From positions 1-5,334 of the forward strand of contig JAJOKN010000028.1 of the NCBI GenBank assembly GCA_021129815.1: a stretch of DNA of 5,334 nucleotides. Reading direction: 5' to 3'. The position numbers were made by a program, and so were the translations under genes. Shown here piece after piece: positions 1 to 5,325 of the stretch (the first letter of the stretch is position 1; every line of letters begins with the position of its first letter). A model generated the notes under the pieces. That model was not told the DNA's origin and made no database searches. It saw only the letters and a program-made list of their open reading frames with translations. Origin of the DNA: Desulfotomaculum sp. (GTDB lineage: Bacteria; Bacillota; Desulfotomaculia; Desulfotomaculales; Desulfohalotomaculaceae).

Positions 1-55
1 ATAAACTCACTCTCCTTTCAAAATTTTTTAATTAATGTAAATTCGTTAAATCATT
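1..55 (-). repeat. Direct repeat copy 1: cydA leader with ribosome-binding site
   Basis: These 55 bases are identical to 125-179, a period of 124 bp. Read on the minus strand they are an untranslated leader ending in AAAGGAG (12-18), then 9 nt, then an AT at positions 2-1. The next base lies outside the window; in the other copy it is G, completing an ATG. I infer that the intact cydA gene starts at this edge and continues to the left. The repeat may extend beyond the window; its right boundary is sharp at base 55, since 56 and 180 differ. Confidence 0.9.
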
Positions 56-126
56 AATAAAAAGTGAAACATAACTATCATAGCAAACTGAATCCTTGAA
101 GCCAAGACTGGGTCAAATAACTCCAT
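46..126 (-). pseudogene. cydA: Duplicated 5' fragment of cydA (26-codon upstream ORF)
   Basis: From ATG at 126 the minus strand encodes 26 residues and then TAA. The peptide begins MELFDPVLASRIQFAM and continues through MFHFL. This is the hallmark N-terminus of subunit I of cytochrome bd quinol oxidase (SRxQFA...HF[LF]), the start of the first membrane helix. After 71 nt (23 codons plus the first two bases TT of the next, consistent with the family's HFLF) the sequence switches into the second leader copy and terminates three codons later. The start has a strong AAAGGAG site at 9 nt spacing, so it is probably translated. It lies directly upstream of what should be the true cydA start at the left edge, as a leader peptide in the cydA 5' UTR. 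It cannot be a functional oxidase. The family assignment rests on about 23 residues, and the intact gene is outside the window. Confidence 0.8.
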
Positions 127-179
127 AAACTCACTCTCCTTTCAAAATTTTTTAATTAATGTAAATTCGTTAAATCATT
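125..179 (-). repeat. Direct repeat copy 2: cydA leader with ribosome-binding site
   Basis: This is a perfect 55-base match to 1-55. On the minus strand it gives AAAGGAG at 136-142, 9 nt spacing, and an ATG at 126-124 that starts the short ORF at 46-126. The bases between the copies (56-124) are the start of a cydA coding sequence. The structure is therefore a tandem duplication of one 124-bp unit made of leader plus the first codons of cydA, not two unrelated repeats. The perfect identity suggests a recent event. Confidence 0.92.
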
Positions 180-193
180 TATGAATATTTAAT

Positions 194-224
194 ATTCTAC
201 TTGATTCGATATTTTCCTTGTAAA
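194..224 (-). promoter_or_regulatory. Candidate cydA promoter
   Basis: On the minus strand TTTACA (219-224) is followed after 19 nt by TAGAAT (194-199). The one-base-shifted TTACAA gives 18 nt. Each hexamer is close to the sigma-A consensus but the spacing is long. If used, transcription would start near 187 and the RNA would carry both leader copies and the short ORF. An inverted repeat (218-232) covers the -35. Other AT-rich hexamers in this region could serve instead. Confidence 0.3.
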
Positions 225-232
225 AATTACAA
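218..232. promoter_or_regulatory. Inverted repeat TTGTAA-N3-TTACAA, possible operator
   Basis: A perfect 6-bp inverted repeat with a 3-bp spacer lies over the candidate cydA -35. The 15-bp size resembles the 7-1-7 boxes of Fur/PerR-type regulators. The TTGT...ACAA ends recall Rex operators, but Rex sites have a wider spacer, so no regulator is assigned. In so AT-rich a region a repeat like this can also occur by chance. Confidence 0.35.
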
Positions 233-313
233 TAAAGTAAAAAACTCAATAAAAAACTTAAAATAATATGCTCAAGAAGTACCTAAAGTTGTAAAACTAA
301 TTAAAAAATGCCA

Positions 314-330
314 ATGTATATATTATACAT
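314..330. repeat. Inverted repeat ATGTATA-N3-TATACAT in the sbcC-cydA gap
   Basis: A perfect 7-bp inverted repeat with a 3-bp spacer lies about 50 bp downstream of the sbcC stop. Its centre contains TATAAT on the minus strand (322-327), but no convincing -35 lies upstream. It has no G+C-rich stem and no following T-run, so it does not look like an intrinsic terminator. Nothing else that I can support lies between 233 and 378. Confidence 0.3.
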
Positions 331-378
331 AATACACAAAAAATACTTGCATTTAATAAAAAATTTTTATACCGTAAC

Positions 379-3300
379 TTAATTAAACTTTATTTCTAAT
401 TTGCTTCCAGACATATCCGTAGCAGGCGTTACTGACAAATAGCATGGAATACGGTTTTTGAGTTCTTCAACATGGCTTATAATTCCTATCATCATGTTTC
501 TTGCTTTAAGCCGTTCTAACGCATTCATAGCAGTTTCGAGCAAGTCTCTATCCAGCGTCCCAAATCCTTCGTCCAAAAAGAAAAATTCTAAAGGATACCT
601 GCCTTTTAGTTGTATCTGCTCTGACAATGCAAGCGCAAGTGCAAGAGATGTTAAAAATACCTCTCCACCAGAAAGTGAGTGCACAGGCCTCAATGCTCCG
701 CCATTAGCATTGTCTCGCATTATAAAGCCGCCACTGCTGTCAATTTCCACTGCATATCTATAATGAGTGAGCTCTCCTAAGTGTTTTGATGCATTTATCG
801 CTATATGTTTAAGCCTCTCCCCTGCTACAAACTCGACAAATCTATTGGCATAAAATAACTCGTCCAATATCTTAAGTTTAGATATAATCTCTTCCAACTC
901 TTTTTTTTGCTTATCGAGCTCAAGCCATCTTTTTCTTTTTCTCTTTATATCATTTATCCTATCTTCCAGCACATGTACATCCTTTTTCACTTTTTCAAAT
1001 TCCTTTTCAACTCTTTCTTTTTCCACAACAAAACTATTCCACTCTTCTTCTGAAATGCTATCCTGCCCCAGTCTTTTTGTAAGCTCACTTATTGCTTTCT
1101 CATTTAAAATATTATTTTTTTCAAACTTATCGATCACCCTCTCAAGGTAAGCTCTTTGTTGATCATCTATAAGTGCTCTTTCTACCTCATCTTTGGTTTT
1201 AAATCCATGTTCTTCAAGTTTAGCTTTTAGTTCTCTTCTTGCATTCTCAAATCTCTCGTTTACCTGTTCACACCTTGCCTTAACTGTAAAATATTCGTTT
1301 TTGATATTTTCTGCTTTTTCTCTAGCCTCCTCAAAGCGTTTCTCTGCAATTTTAAATTCGTCATCTATGCCTTTAATTTTTAGCTCTATTTCCCTTTTAA
1401 GCTCAAAAATATCTCTGCCACCTGTAACCTCATCTAGCCTAACTTTTAGCTCTTTAAACCGTTCGCTATACGCCTTGCCTTCTTCTTCAACCCTTCCTAA
1501 TTTAACTAAAGCATCGCTTTTTATTTTTTTACACTGCTCCAATTTTTTATTAACGCTATCCAACTCAAGCAAAATATTATCCCGCTTTTTTTGCCACTGT
1601 TCTACCTCTTTGAGGTTTTTATTTAAAAACTCATTTTCCCTTTCTATCTCAGTTCCGCTAAAACCCTTGCACATATCCTCAAACAACTTTTGCTTTTGCT
1701 TAATATCAGCCTTCAACATTTCAATCTTGGTACAGAGCTTTTTGCTCTCTTCCAGCAGCATTTTCTTCTGTCCTTCAAACTTCGACTTCTCGCTAGTTAT
1801 GTTGTTCAAGCCTTTAAGCGCCTGCTGCATATCTTCCTCTAACGCTTTCAAACACTCTTTGCTCTTACACAGCTGTTCTTCATTGTTTGATCTTGCTATA
1901 TTGGGATGTTCAAGGGAACCGCACACAGGGCAAGGCATTCCTGATTTGAGATCTTGCGCTAAAACAAAAGCCAGGTTCTTTCGCTCTAAGTTCAAAATTT
2001 CTTTCTCAATCAATGTTATTTCTTCTTCTAACACTCTTTTATGATTATCCAGCTGCTTTTCCTCTTCAATCAATTCATCTATTTTGACTTGAATTTCATT
2101 TATTTCAAGCTCCTGTCTTTGAAGTTCGCTTTCTCTTTCCTTGAGTTGGCGATTTAAACTTTTAAGCTCCTGCCATATCTGAAGCCCTTTTTGCATTTTC
2201 TCAATCTCATCTGGTGCAACATATTTTTCATTTATTATTTTTATAACTCTGTTCTTTTCCAGTTCAAGTTCTTTCTGCTGTTTTGAAAGCTTATGTATAT
2301 CACTCTCTAACTTGTTTCTTTGATTTTGAAGTTCTTTATATCTCTTCCTGTAATTTTCTAACTTTTCTTTTACTTCATCACAGCGAAGTTTATCCTTGAT
2401 TGCACCTTCAATTTCAGACAGCTTAATTTCCAAAACTTTAGACTCTTCCTTTTTATGCTTGTAGCGTTGATAGACTTCTTTCCTATGTTCAACTTCCTTT
2501 TCTGCAATTTTTTTCTTTTTCTCTAGTTCGAACAAACTTTTACGCAAGCTTACTAGCTCCTCTTCTTCTAACTGTTCCCTCTTCAAGAACGGATAGACCT
2601 GCTGTGCGGCTTCCGCCAGCTTAAGCTTTTCTCTATACGATAAAATTTGCTCTTGTTTTTTGTCCAGCTCTTTTTTCTTTTCCAATTCGTTTTCTAAATC
2701 CCTTTGAATCTGCCGCACTTGCTTCAGTTTCTCATATCTTTCATTGTTCTGCCTGTACTTGAGTTCCAACTTTTCACTCAATATTTTTGTTTCAGCTAAC
2801 TCATTTTCCATTTGCTTTATACTTTCCAAAGATACATCGCCAAGTTCTTGCTGTCTGTTCTCAACTATATCGAATTCTTGTTCTCTTTCATTTAGTTTTT
2901 TGCGCACCTTTTCTAACAGCTCTTCGCCATATCTCTCTAAACCAAAAATGCGCTGAAGCATAAGCCTTCTGTCTGTTCCTTTAAGCATCAAAAACTCAGC
3001 AAACTTGCCCTGAGGAAGCACTACAGCACGTGTAAAGTCATCAAAATTAAGTCCCAGTAACTCTACAACTTTGCTGTTCATATCAGAATTCTTCTCTGCT
3101 ATCACTTCGCTTATGCTACCTGTCTTTTCAACAAGCCTGCAACTCGCAAGGCTAGTTTTGTTATTCTTATCCTTTTTATAAACTCGTTCAGCTACAAAAA
3201 CGCGCTCCCCTATCGAAAAAACAAACTTTACATGCACCTTATTTTCATTTTGGTTGATAATACCCTGTATACCATGCTTGGCTCGTTCTACTTTACCATA

Positions 3301-3456
3301 TAGTGCTAAAGTAACAGCATCCAGTATAGTTGATTTGCCACTGCCAGTAGGTCCAAATATCCCAAATACTCCTGCTTTGCAAAGCTTAGTAAAATCCACA
3401 TGCTGTTCTTCTTGAAAACTGTGCAAACCTGATAAACTCAAAAACAAAGGTCTCAT
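379..3456 (-). CDS. sbcC: SbcC, nuclease SbcCD ATPase subunit (Rad50-like)
   Basis: This 1025-residue protein is the SMC-like ATPase of the SbcCD (Mre11-Rad50 type) complex. With the SbcD nuclease the complex cleaves DNA hairpins and processes double-strand ends in the cytoplasm. The N-terminus (MRPLFLSLSGLHSF) is typical of the family and fixes the start. Walker A GPTGSGKST is at residues 35-43 and the Q-loop region RAVVLPQGKFAEF at about 143-155. Long Lys/Glu-rich coiled coils run at about 180-500 and 530-850. They flank the zinc hook CPVC (509-512), which dimerises two molecules through Zn. The C-terminal half-site has the signature LSGGE (928-932), Walker B FFFLDEG (958-964), a D-loop GTLD and the switch His in ISHV (993-996). 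The length is normal and no motif is broken. A GGGA-containing site lies about 7 nt upstream, with AAAGGGG further out. sbcD, usually immediately upstream, is absent; the upstream neighbour is the selenoprotein gene, separated by a terminator. No clear terminator follows the stop. Confidence 0.97.
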   Translation of the reverse strand: MRPLFLSLSGLHSFQEEQHVDFTKLCKAGVFGIFGPTGSGKSTILDAVTLALYGKVERAKHGIQGIINQNENKVHVKFVFSIGERVFVAERVYKKDKNNKTSLASCRLVEKTGSISEVIAEKNSDMNSKVVELLGLNFDDFTRAVVLPQGKFAEFLMLKGTDRRLMLQRIFGLERYGEELLEKVRKKLNEREQEFDIVENRQQELGDVSLESIKQMENELAETKILSEKLELKYRQNNERYEKLKQVRQIQRDLENELEKKKELDKKQEQILSYREKLKLAEAAQQVYPFLKREQLEEEELVSLRKSLFELEKKKKIAEKEVEHRKEVYQRYKHKKEESKVLEIKLSEIEGAIKDKLRCDEVKEKLENYRKRYKELQNQRNKLESDIHKLSKQQKELELEKNRVIKIINEKYVAPDEIEKMQKGLQIWQELKSLNRQLKERESELQRQELEINEIQVKIDELIEEEKQLDNHKRVLEEEITLIEKEILNLERKNLAFVLAQDLKSGMPCPVCGSLEHPNIARSNNEEQLCKSKECLKALEEDMQQALKGLNNITSEKSKFEGQKKMLLEESKKLCTKIEMLKADIKQKQKLFEDMCKGFSGTEIERENEFLNKNLKEVEQWQKKRDNILLELDSVNKKLEQCKKIKSDALVKLGRVEEEGKAYSERFKELKVRLDEVTGGRDIFELKREIELKIKGIDDEFKIAEKRFEEAREKAENIKNEYFTVKARCEQVNERFENARRELKAKLEEHGFKTKDEVERALIDDQQRAYLERVIDKFEKNNILNEKAISELTKRLGQDSISEEEWNSFVVEKERVEKEFEKVKKDVHVLEDRINDIKRKRKRWLELDKQKKELEEIISKLKILDELFYANRFVEFVAGERLKHIAINASKHLGELTHYRYAVEIDSSGGFIMRDNANGGALRPVHSLSGGEVFLTSLALALALSEQIQLKGRYPLEFFFLDEGFGTLDRDLLETAMNALERLKARNMMIGIISHVEELKNRIPCYLSVTPATDMSGSKLEIKFN

Positions 3457-3490
3457 AATATAATCCCATTCCCCTTTTAGTGCTCAAATT

Positions 3491-3522
3491 ACAAAAAAGC
3501 ACCCTTCCAAAAAGGGTGCTTT
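3491..3522 (-). terminator. Rho-independent terminator of the thioredoxin-like selenoprotein gene
   Basis: A perfect 11-bp stem (3496-3506 pairing with 3512-3522, core AGCACCC/GGGTGCT) has a 5-nt loop. On the minus strand it is followed by a run of six T. The T-run is on the minus side only, so the terminator acts on the gene ending at 3537. It sits only about 35 bp before the sbcC start. sbcC must therefore depend on readthrough or on a promoter overlapping this structure, and I could not identify one with confidence. Confidence 0.88.
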
Positions 3523-3536
3523 CAAAAATGACAAAG

Positions 3537-3875
3537 TTAGCTTTTCTTCAATATTTCATCTATCGCTTCAGAAATAGTTTGAACTGAAAGTCCTCCATGA
3601 AAGCGCGGCTCGTTATTTATAACAACAAGCGGTGGATTAAATCTTCCCATAAGCTTTTTGACTTCAGGATATGGAGTTAAATCATCTTTCAGCAAATCAA
3701 CAAAGCCTACCGATACATTATCCCCATATTTTTGTGTCAACTGTGATGCAAATTCTTCAAAGTCTTCACGCGCACTTCTTTGAGAACCGCAACCGGCTCC
3801 CGGACTAGGTCTTCAGCCACCAGAAAATACAGGAATATCTCCTCCAAAAACCATTACTGATACTTTTTCACTCAT
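3537..3875 (-). CDS. Thioredoxin-fold selenoprotein, in-frame UGA read as selenocysteine (112 aa)
   Basis: From ATG at 3875 the minus strand reads 20 codons (MSEKVSVMVFGGDIPVFSGG), then TGA (3813-3815), then 91 further codons to TAA. Translation starts at a perfect AGGAGGT (3884-3890), 8 nt upstream of the ATG. A beta strand (VSVMVF) leads into the loop with the TGA and RPSPGAGCGS. Downstream come VSVGFVDLL, then NPPLVVINN with the probable cis-Pro strand, and a C-terminal helix, as in small thioredoxin-fold oxidoreductases. The TGA falls in the position of a redox-active cysteine. The only Cys is residue 29, giving a U-x7-C pair. Coding character is equally good on both sides of the TGA, and a SECIS-like hairpin follows it. 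TGG encodes Trp in the neighbouring genes, so TGA is not a Trp codon here. If TGA is taken as stop, only a 67-residue remnant from a TTG at 3740 is seen. The physiological substrate is unknown. Alternatives are a real nonsense mutation or a sequencing error for TGC/TGT, both less likely given the hairpin. Confidence 0.78.
3782..3801 (-). promoter_or_regulatory. Candidate bacterial SECIS element
   Basis: In the RNA, 11 nt after the UGA, GGGAGCC (3801-3795) pairs with GGUUCUC (3788-3782). This gives a 7-bp stem with two G-U pairs, closed by the 6-nt loop GGUUGC (3794-3789). The loop GGU begins 19 nt after the UGA. By my count this matches the position of GGU in the apical loop of the E. coli fdhF SECIS. 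A G near the loop start within this distance range is the main requirement of SelB-recognised elements. A smaller competing hairpin (CCGG-GAG-CCGG) is possible. Confidence 0.72.
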
Positions 3876-3929
3876 CTTTAAAGACCTCCTGAGTTAGATT
3901 CGTGTTTTTTTTAAATACCTTTAACTTTT

Positions 3930-3966
3930 GTGTAACTATTATACACTAATATTGTTACACTAACAA
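3930..3966. promoter_or_regulatory. Overlapping inverted repeats across the selenoprotein promoter
   Basis: GTGTAAC (3930-3936) and GTTACAC (3954-3960) form a perfect 7-bp inverted repeat with a 17-bp gap. A third related half-site, TATACAC, is at 3940-3946, and TACACTAA occurs as a direct repeat (3942-3949 and 3956-3963). TTGTTA-CAC-TAACAA (3952-3966) is a further perfect 6-3-6 inverted repeat that includes the -35. Such density over a promoter suggests an operator, but I cannot name the regulator. Confidence 0.45.
3938..3966 (-). promoter_or_regulatory. Sigma-A type promoter of the selenoprotein gene
   Basis: On the minus strand TTGTTA (3961-3966) is separated by exactly 17 nt from a consensus TATAAT (3938-3943). 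Transcription should start near 3931, giving a 5' UTR of about 55 nt that ends in a strong AGGAGGT. Inverted repeats overlap the -35, the spacer and the -10, so repression by a DNA-binding protein is plausible. Confidence 0.7.
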
Positions 3967-3988
3967 GGTATGTTATTTGTTCTTGTTA
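3961..3988. repeat. Inverted repeat TAACAAG-N14-CTTGTTA between the divergent promoters
   Basis: A perfect 7-bp inverted repeat has one arm in the -35 of the minus-strand promoter. The other arm lies immediately upstream of the extended -10 of the plus-strand gene. It could let one protein contact both divergent promoters. It shares the TTGTTA half-site with the neighbouring repeat at 3952-3966. Confidence 0.35.
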
Positions 3989-4008
3989 TGATATAATTAA
4001 TTATATCA
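3989..4008 (+). promoter_or_regulatory. Extended -10 promoter element of the M41 protease gene, within a 20-bp palindrome
   Basis: TGATATAAT (3989-3997) is a consensus extended -10 (TGn plus TATAAT). No good -35 lies 16-18 nt upstream, which extended -10 promoters can tolerate. The element is the left half of a perfect 20-bp palindrome with arms TGATATAATT and AATTATATCA, so a dimeric repressor could occlude it. The palindrome also places a TATAAT on the minus strand (4000-4005). Its A+T-only core makes chance a real alternative for the palindrome. Confidence 0.5.
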
Positions 4009-4039
4009 AAGCTTTTGAATGAGAGGTCAGTCATAAAGT

Positions 4040-4939
4040 ATGTACATTATATTATTGGGGTTTATAGTTATATTTTATTTAATAATATCTTATATAAATT
4101 TTTCAAAGCTTAAATTTCTAGAAAATTATCAACTCCTTCTAAACATCGATAAAGCTTTAGAACAGCTGTGCTATCATTCTTTGTTTTTAGTTGTTTTAGG
4201 TGGAGTTCTATTTTTAGTTGTATTTAAGGTGTCATTACACATAAGAACAGTTGAACCAAAACACCAGTTCTCAAGCAAGTTAATTAAACCCATGTATTTT
4301 TGCATATTAGCTGGTACAGCCGCATCATGCTTGGCTCTTTTTTGCTCGCTATTTTACTTAAGTGGATTTGCAAGCTACTTGCAAAGACCAGACCCTTGGA
4401 GCAAAGAAGAATTATATCAAATAGCTGTCCACGAAGCAGGCCATATTTTAATTCGTGAAATAGAATTTCCAAATTCAACTGTTAAAGCTCAAATTATCCC
4501 TACAAAGGATATTATAAAATCAAAATCCTGGTTTGAACAGTCCCTGCCTGCTGGCTTTGTTTCAGGCACAAGAGTTTCGCGAATCAACACATCTTTGCAA
4601 ATCGAAAAAAGCATACGCATATACCTTGCAGGACTCGCTGCAGAAGAGTTGATATTTGGCAAAAATCAAGTTTCCACGAGCTCCGTAGATGACTTAAATA
4701 AAGTCCAAGAATTAGTTATAAAGCTTTGTAACAGCGGTCTATCACCGTTGGGACCAGTTACATGGGACGTGATGAGTGATGAAGAAAGATTCAACTTATA
4801 CAACAGTATAGTCAATGAACAGTATAAAACAGTAATGAATATATTAAAAAACAACAAAGACGTGCTGCTAAAATTAGCAGATGAACTCGCTGCTAAAGGG
4901 ACTCTGACAAGACAGCAAATTAGGGACATAGTGAATTAA
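4040..4939 (+). CDS. Membrane-anchored M41 (FtsH-type) zinc metalloprotease lacking the AAA+ domain
   Basis: The protein has 299 residues. Three hydrophobic segments (about 1-20, 46-65 and 84-108) precede a cytoplasmic-type domain from about 120 to the end that matches the FtsH peptidase domain. HEAGH (131-135) supplies two zinc ligands and the catalytic Glu. AQIIP (150-154) matches the FtsH strand after it. LAGLAAEELIFG (196-207) corresponds to FtsH LGGRAAEELVFG, and SSVDDLNKVQ (214-223) to the NDL motif carrying the third ligand, probably Asp218. The C-terminus (LADELAAKGTLTRQQIRDIV) also follows FtsH. There is no Walker A, Walker B or SRH: the AAA+ module that unfolds substrates is absent, and the protein is less than half the usual FtsH length. 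The catalytic motifs are intact, so this is not a decayed FtsH fragment, and the three N-terminal segments differ from FtsH's two. An AGAGG site lies about 13 nt before the ATG, a rather long spacing. Substrate and role are unknown; ATP-independent membrane proteolysis is inferred. It is divergent from the selenoprotein gene. Confidence 0.88.
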   Translation: MYIILLGFIVIFYLIISYINFSKLKFLENYQLLLNIDKALEQLCYHSLFLVVLGGVLFLVVFKVSLHIRTVEPKHQFSSKLIKPMYFCILAGTAASCLALFCSLFYLSGFASYLQRPDPWSKEELYQIAVHEAGHILIREIEFPNSTVKAQIIPTKDIIKSKSWFEQSLPAGFVSGTRVSRINTSLQIEKSIRIYLAGLAAEELIFGKNQVSTSSVDDLNKVQELVIKLCNSGLSPLGPVTWDVMSDEERFNLYNSIVNEQYKTVMNILKNNKDVLLKLADELAAKGTLTRQQIRDIVN

Positions 4940-5319
4940 TTGTTCTCTTTTAATTCTTCTCTGCTAAGCTCACCCGGCACAACCACCTTTTCCCCAGGTT
5001 TAACTAAGCCAAGCTGCTCCCTAGCTATGCGCTCTACATACTCTTCAGATTTAATTAGTTTTAAATCGCGCTTAAGTTCCGCATTTTTAGCTTTAAGCTC
5101 TCCTATTTCTTTTTCTAGCTCAGATACGCTGTGCTTCATGTTGTTCAAATCGCTTATTTTTTCTCCCAGCGAAAACAAAAAGCACCCAAAAACAAATATT
5201 AATACCAGTATCGATAAATTCAATTTAAACTTCATCTTTGGCATCAAAAATCTAAACCTTACCTTTTTCCTTTTTTTCATTGGAATTATATTGTCGTGAT
5301 TTTCACTAGCAGATATCAA
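4936..5319 (-). CDS. divIC: Septum formation initiator, DivIC/FtsB-like
   Basis: This 127-residue protein has a very basic cytoplasmic N-terminus (KKRKKVRFRF) and one membrane helix (about 34-52, LSILVLIFVFGCFLFSL). A heptad coiled coil follows (about 55-90, MKHSVSELEKEIGELKAKNA). The conserved block YVERIAREQLGLVKPGEKVV (about 94-113) defines the DivIC/FtsB family. Such proteins join FtsL and DivIB/FtsQ in the divisome outside the membrane. The size and topology match Bacillus DivIC. I chose the TTG at 5319 because AGGGAGGGG (5326-5334) lies 6 nt upstream. The internal ATG (codon 14) has no ribosome-binding site and would give a shorter tail. The stop overlaps that of the convergent protease gene by 4 bp, with no terminator between them. 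Whether to call it DivIC or FtsB is a matter of lineage naming. Confidence 0.9.
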   Translation of the reverse strand: MISASENHDNIIPMKKRKKVRFRFLMPKMKFKLNLSILVLIFVFGCFLFSLGEKISDLNNMKHSVSELEKEIGELKAKNAELKRDLKLIKSEEYVERIAREQLGLVKPGEKVVVPGELSREELKENN

Positions 5320-5325
5320 TTTTTA

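Noticed and set aside
1..179. CRISPR or insertion-sequence ends suggested by the 55-bp direct repeats
   Set aside because: There are only two copies. The intervening 69 bp is cydA coding sequence, and no transposase or terminal inverted repeats are present; a simple tandem duplication explains it.
356..370. A/T palindrome after sbcC as a terminator
   Set aside because: The stem is A-T only with no G-C pairs, so it would not form a stable intrinsic terminator hairpin.
1193..2044. Long plus-strand ORF opposite sbcC, and smaller ones at 458-763 and 2744-2956
   Set aside because: They are Ser/Leu/Phe-rich translations antisense to the Lys/Glu-rich coiled coils and C-terminal domain of SbcC, with no recognisable domain; they are shadows.
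3537..3740. A 67-aa protein starting at TTG 3740
   Set aside because: It has no ribosome-binding site and begins in the middle of a thioredoxin fold. The same frame extends upstream through a single TGA to an ATG with a perfect AGGAGGT, so it is the C-terminal part of the selenoprotein.
3813..3815. TGA read as Trp through a reassigned genetic code
   Set aside because: Trp is encoded by TGG in the protease gene and sbcC, and no other gene here contains an in-frame TGA.
4284..4929. Minus-strand ORFs inside the protease gene (4284-4478, 4666-4929)
   Set aside because: They lie antisense to the M41 domain and membrane segments, whose motifs are convincing on the plus strand.
4940..5299. 119-aa plus-strand ORF opposite divIC
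   Set aside because: It is the antisense shadow of a coiled coil and basic tail; the minus strand has the family signature and a strong ribosome-binding site.
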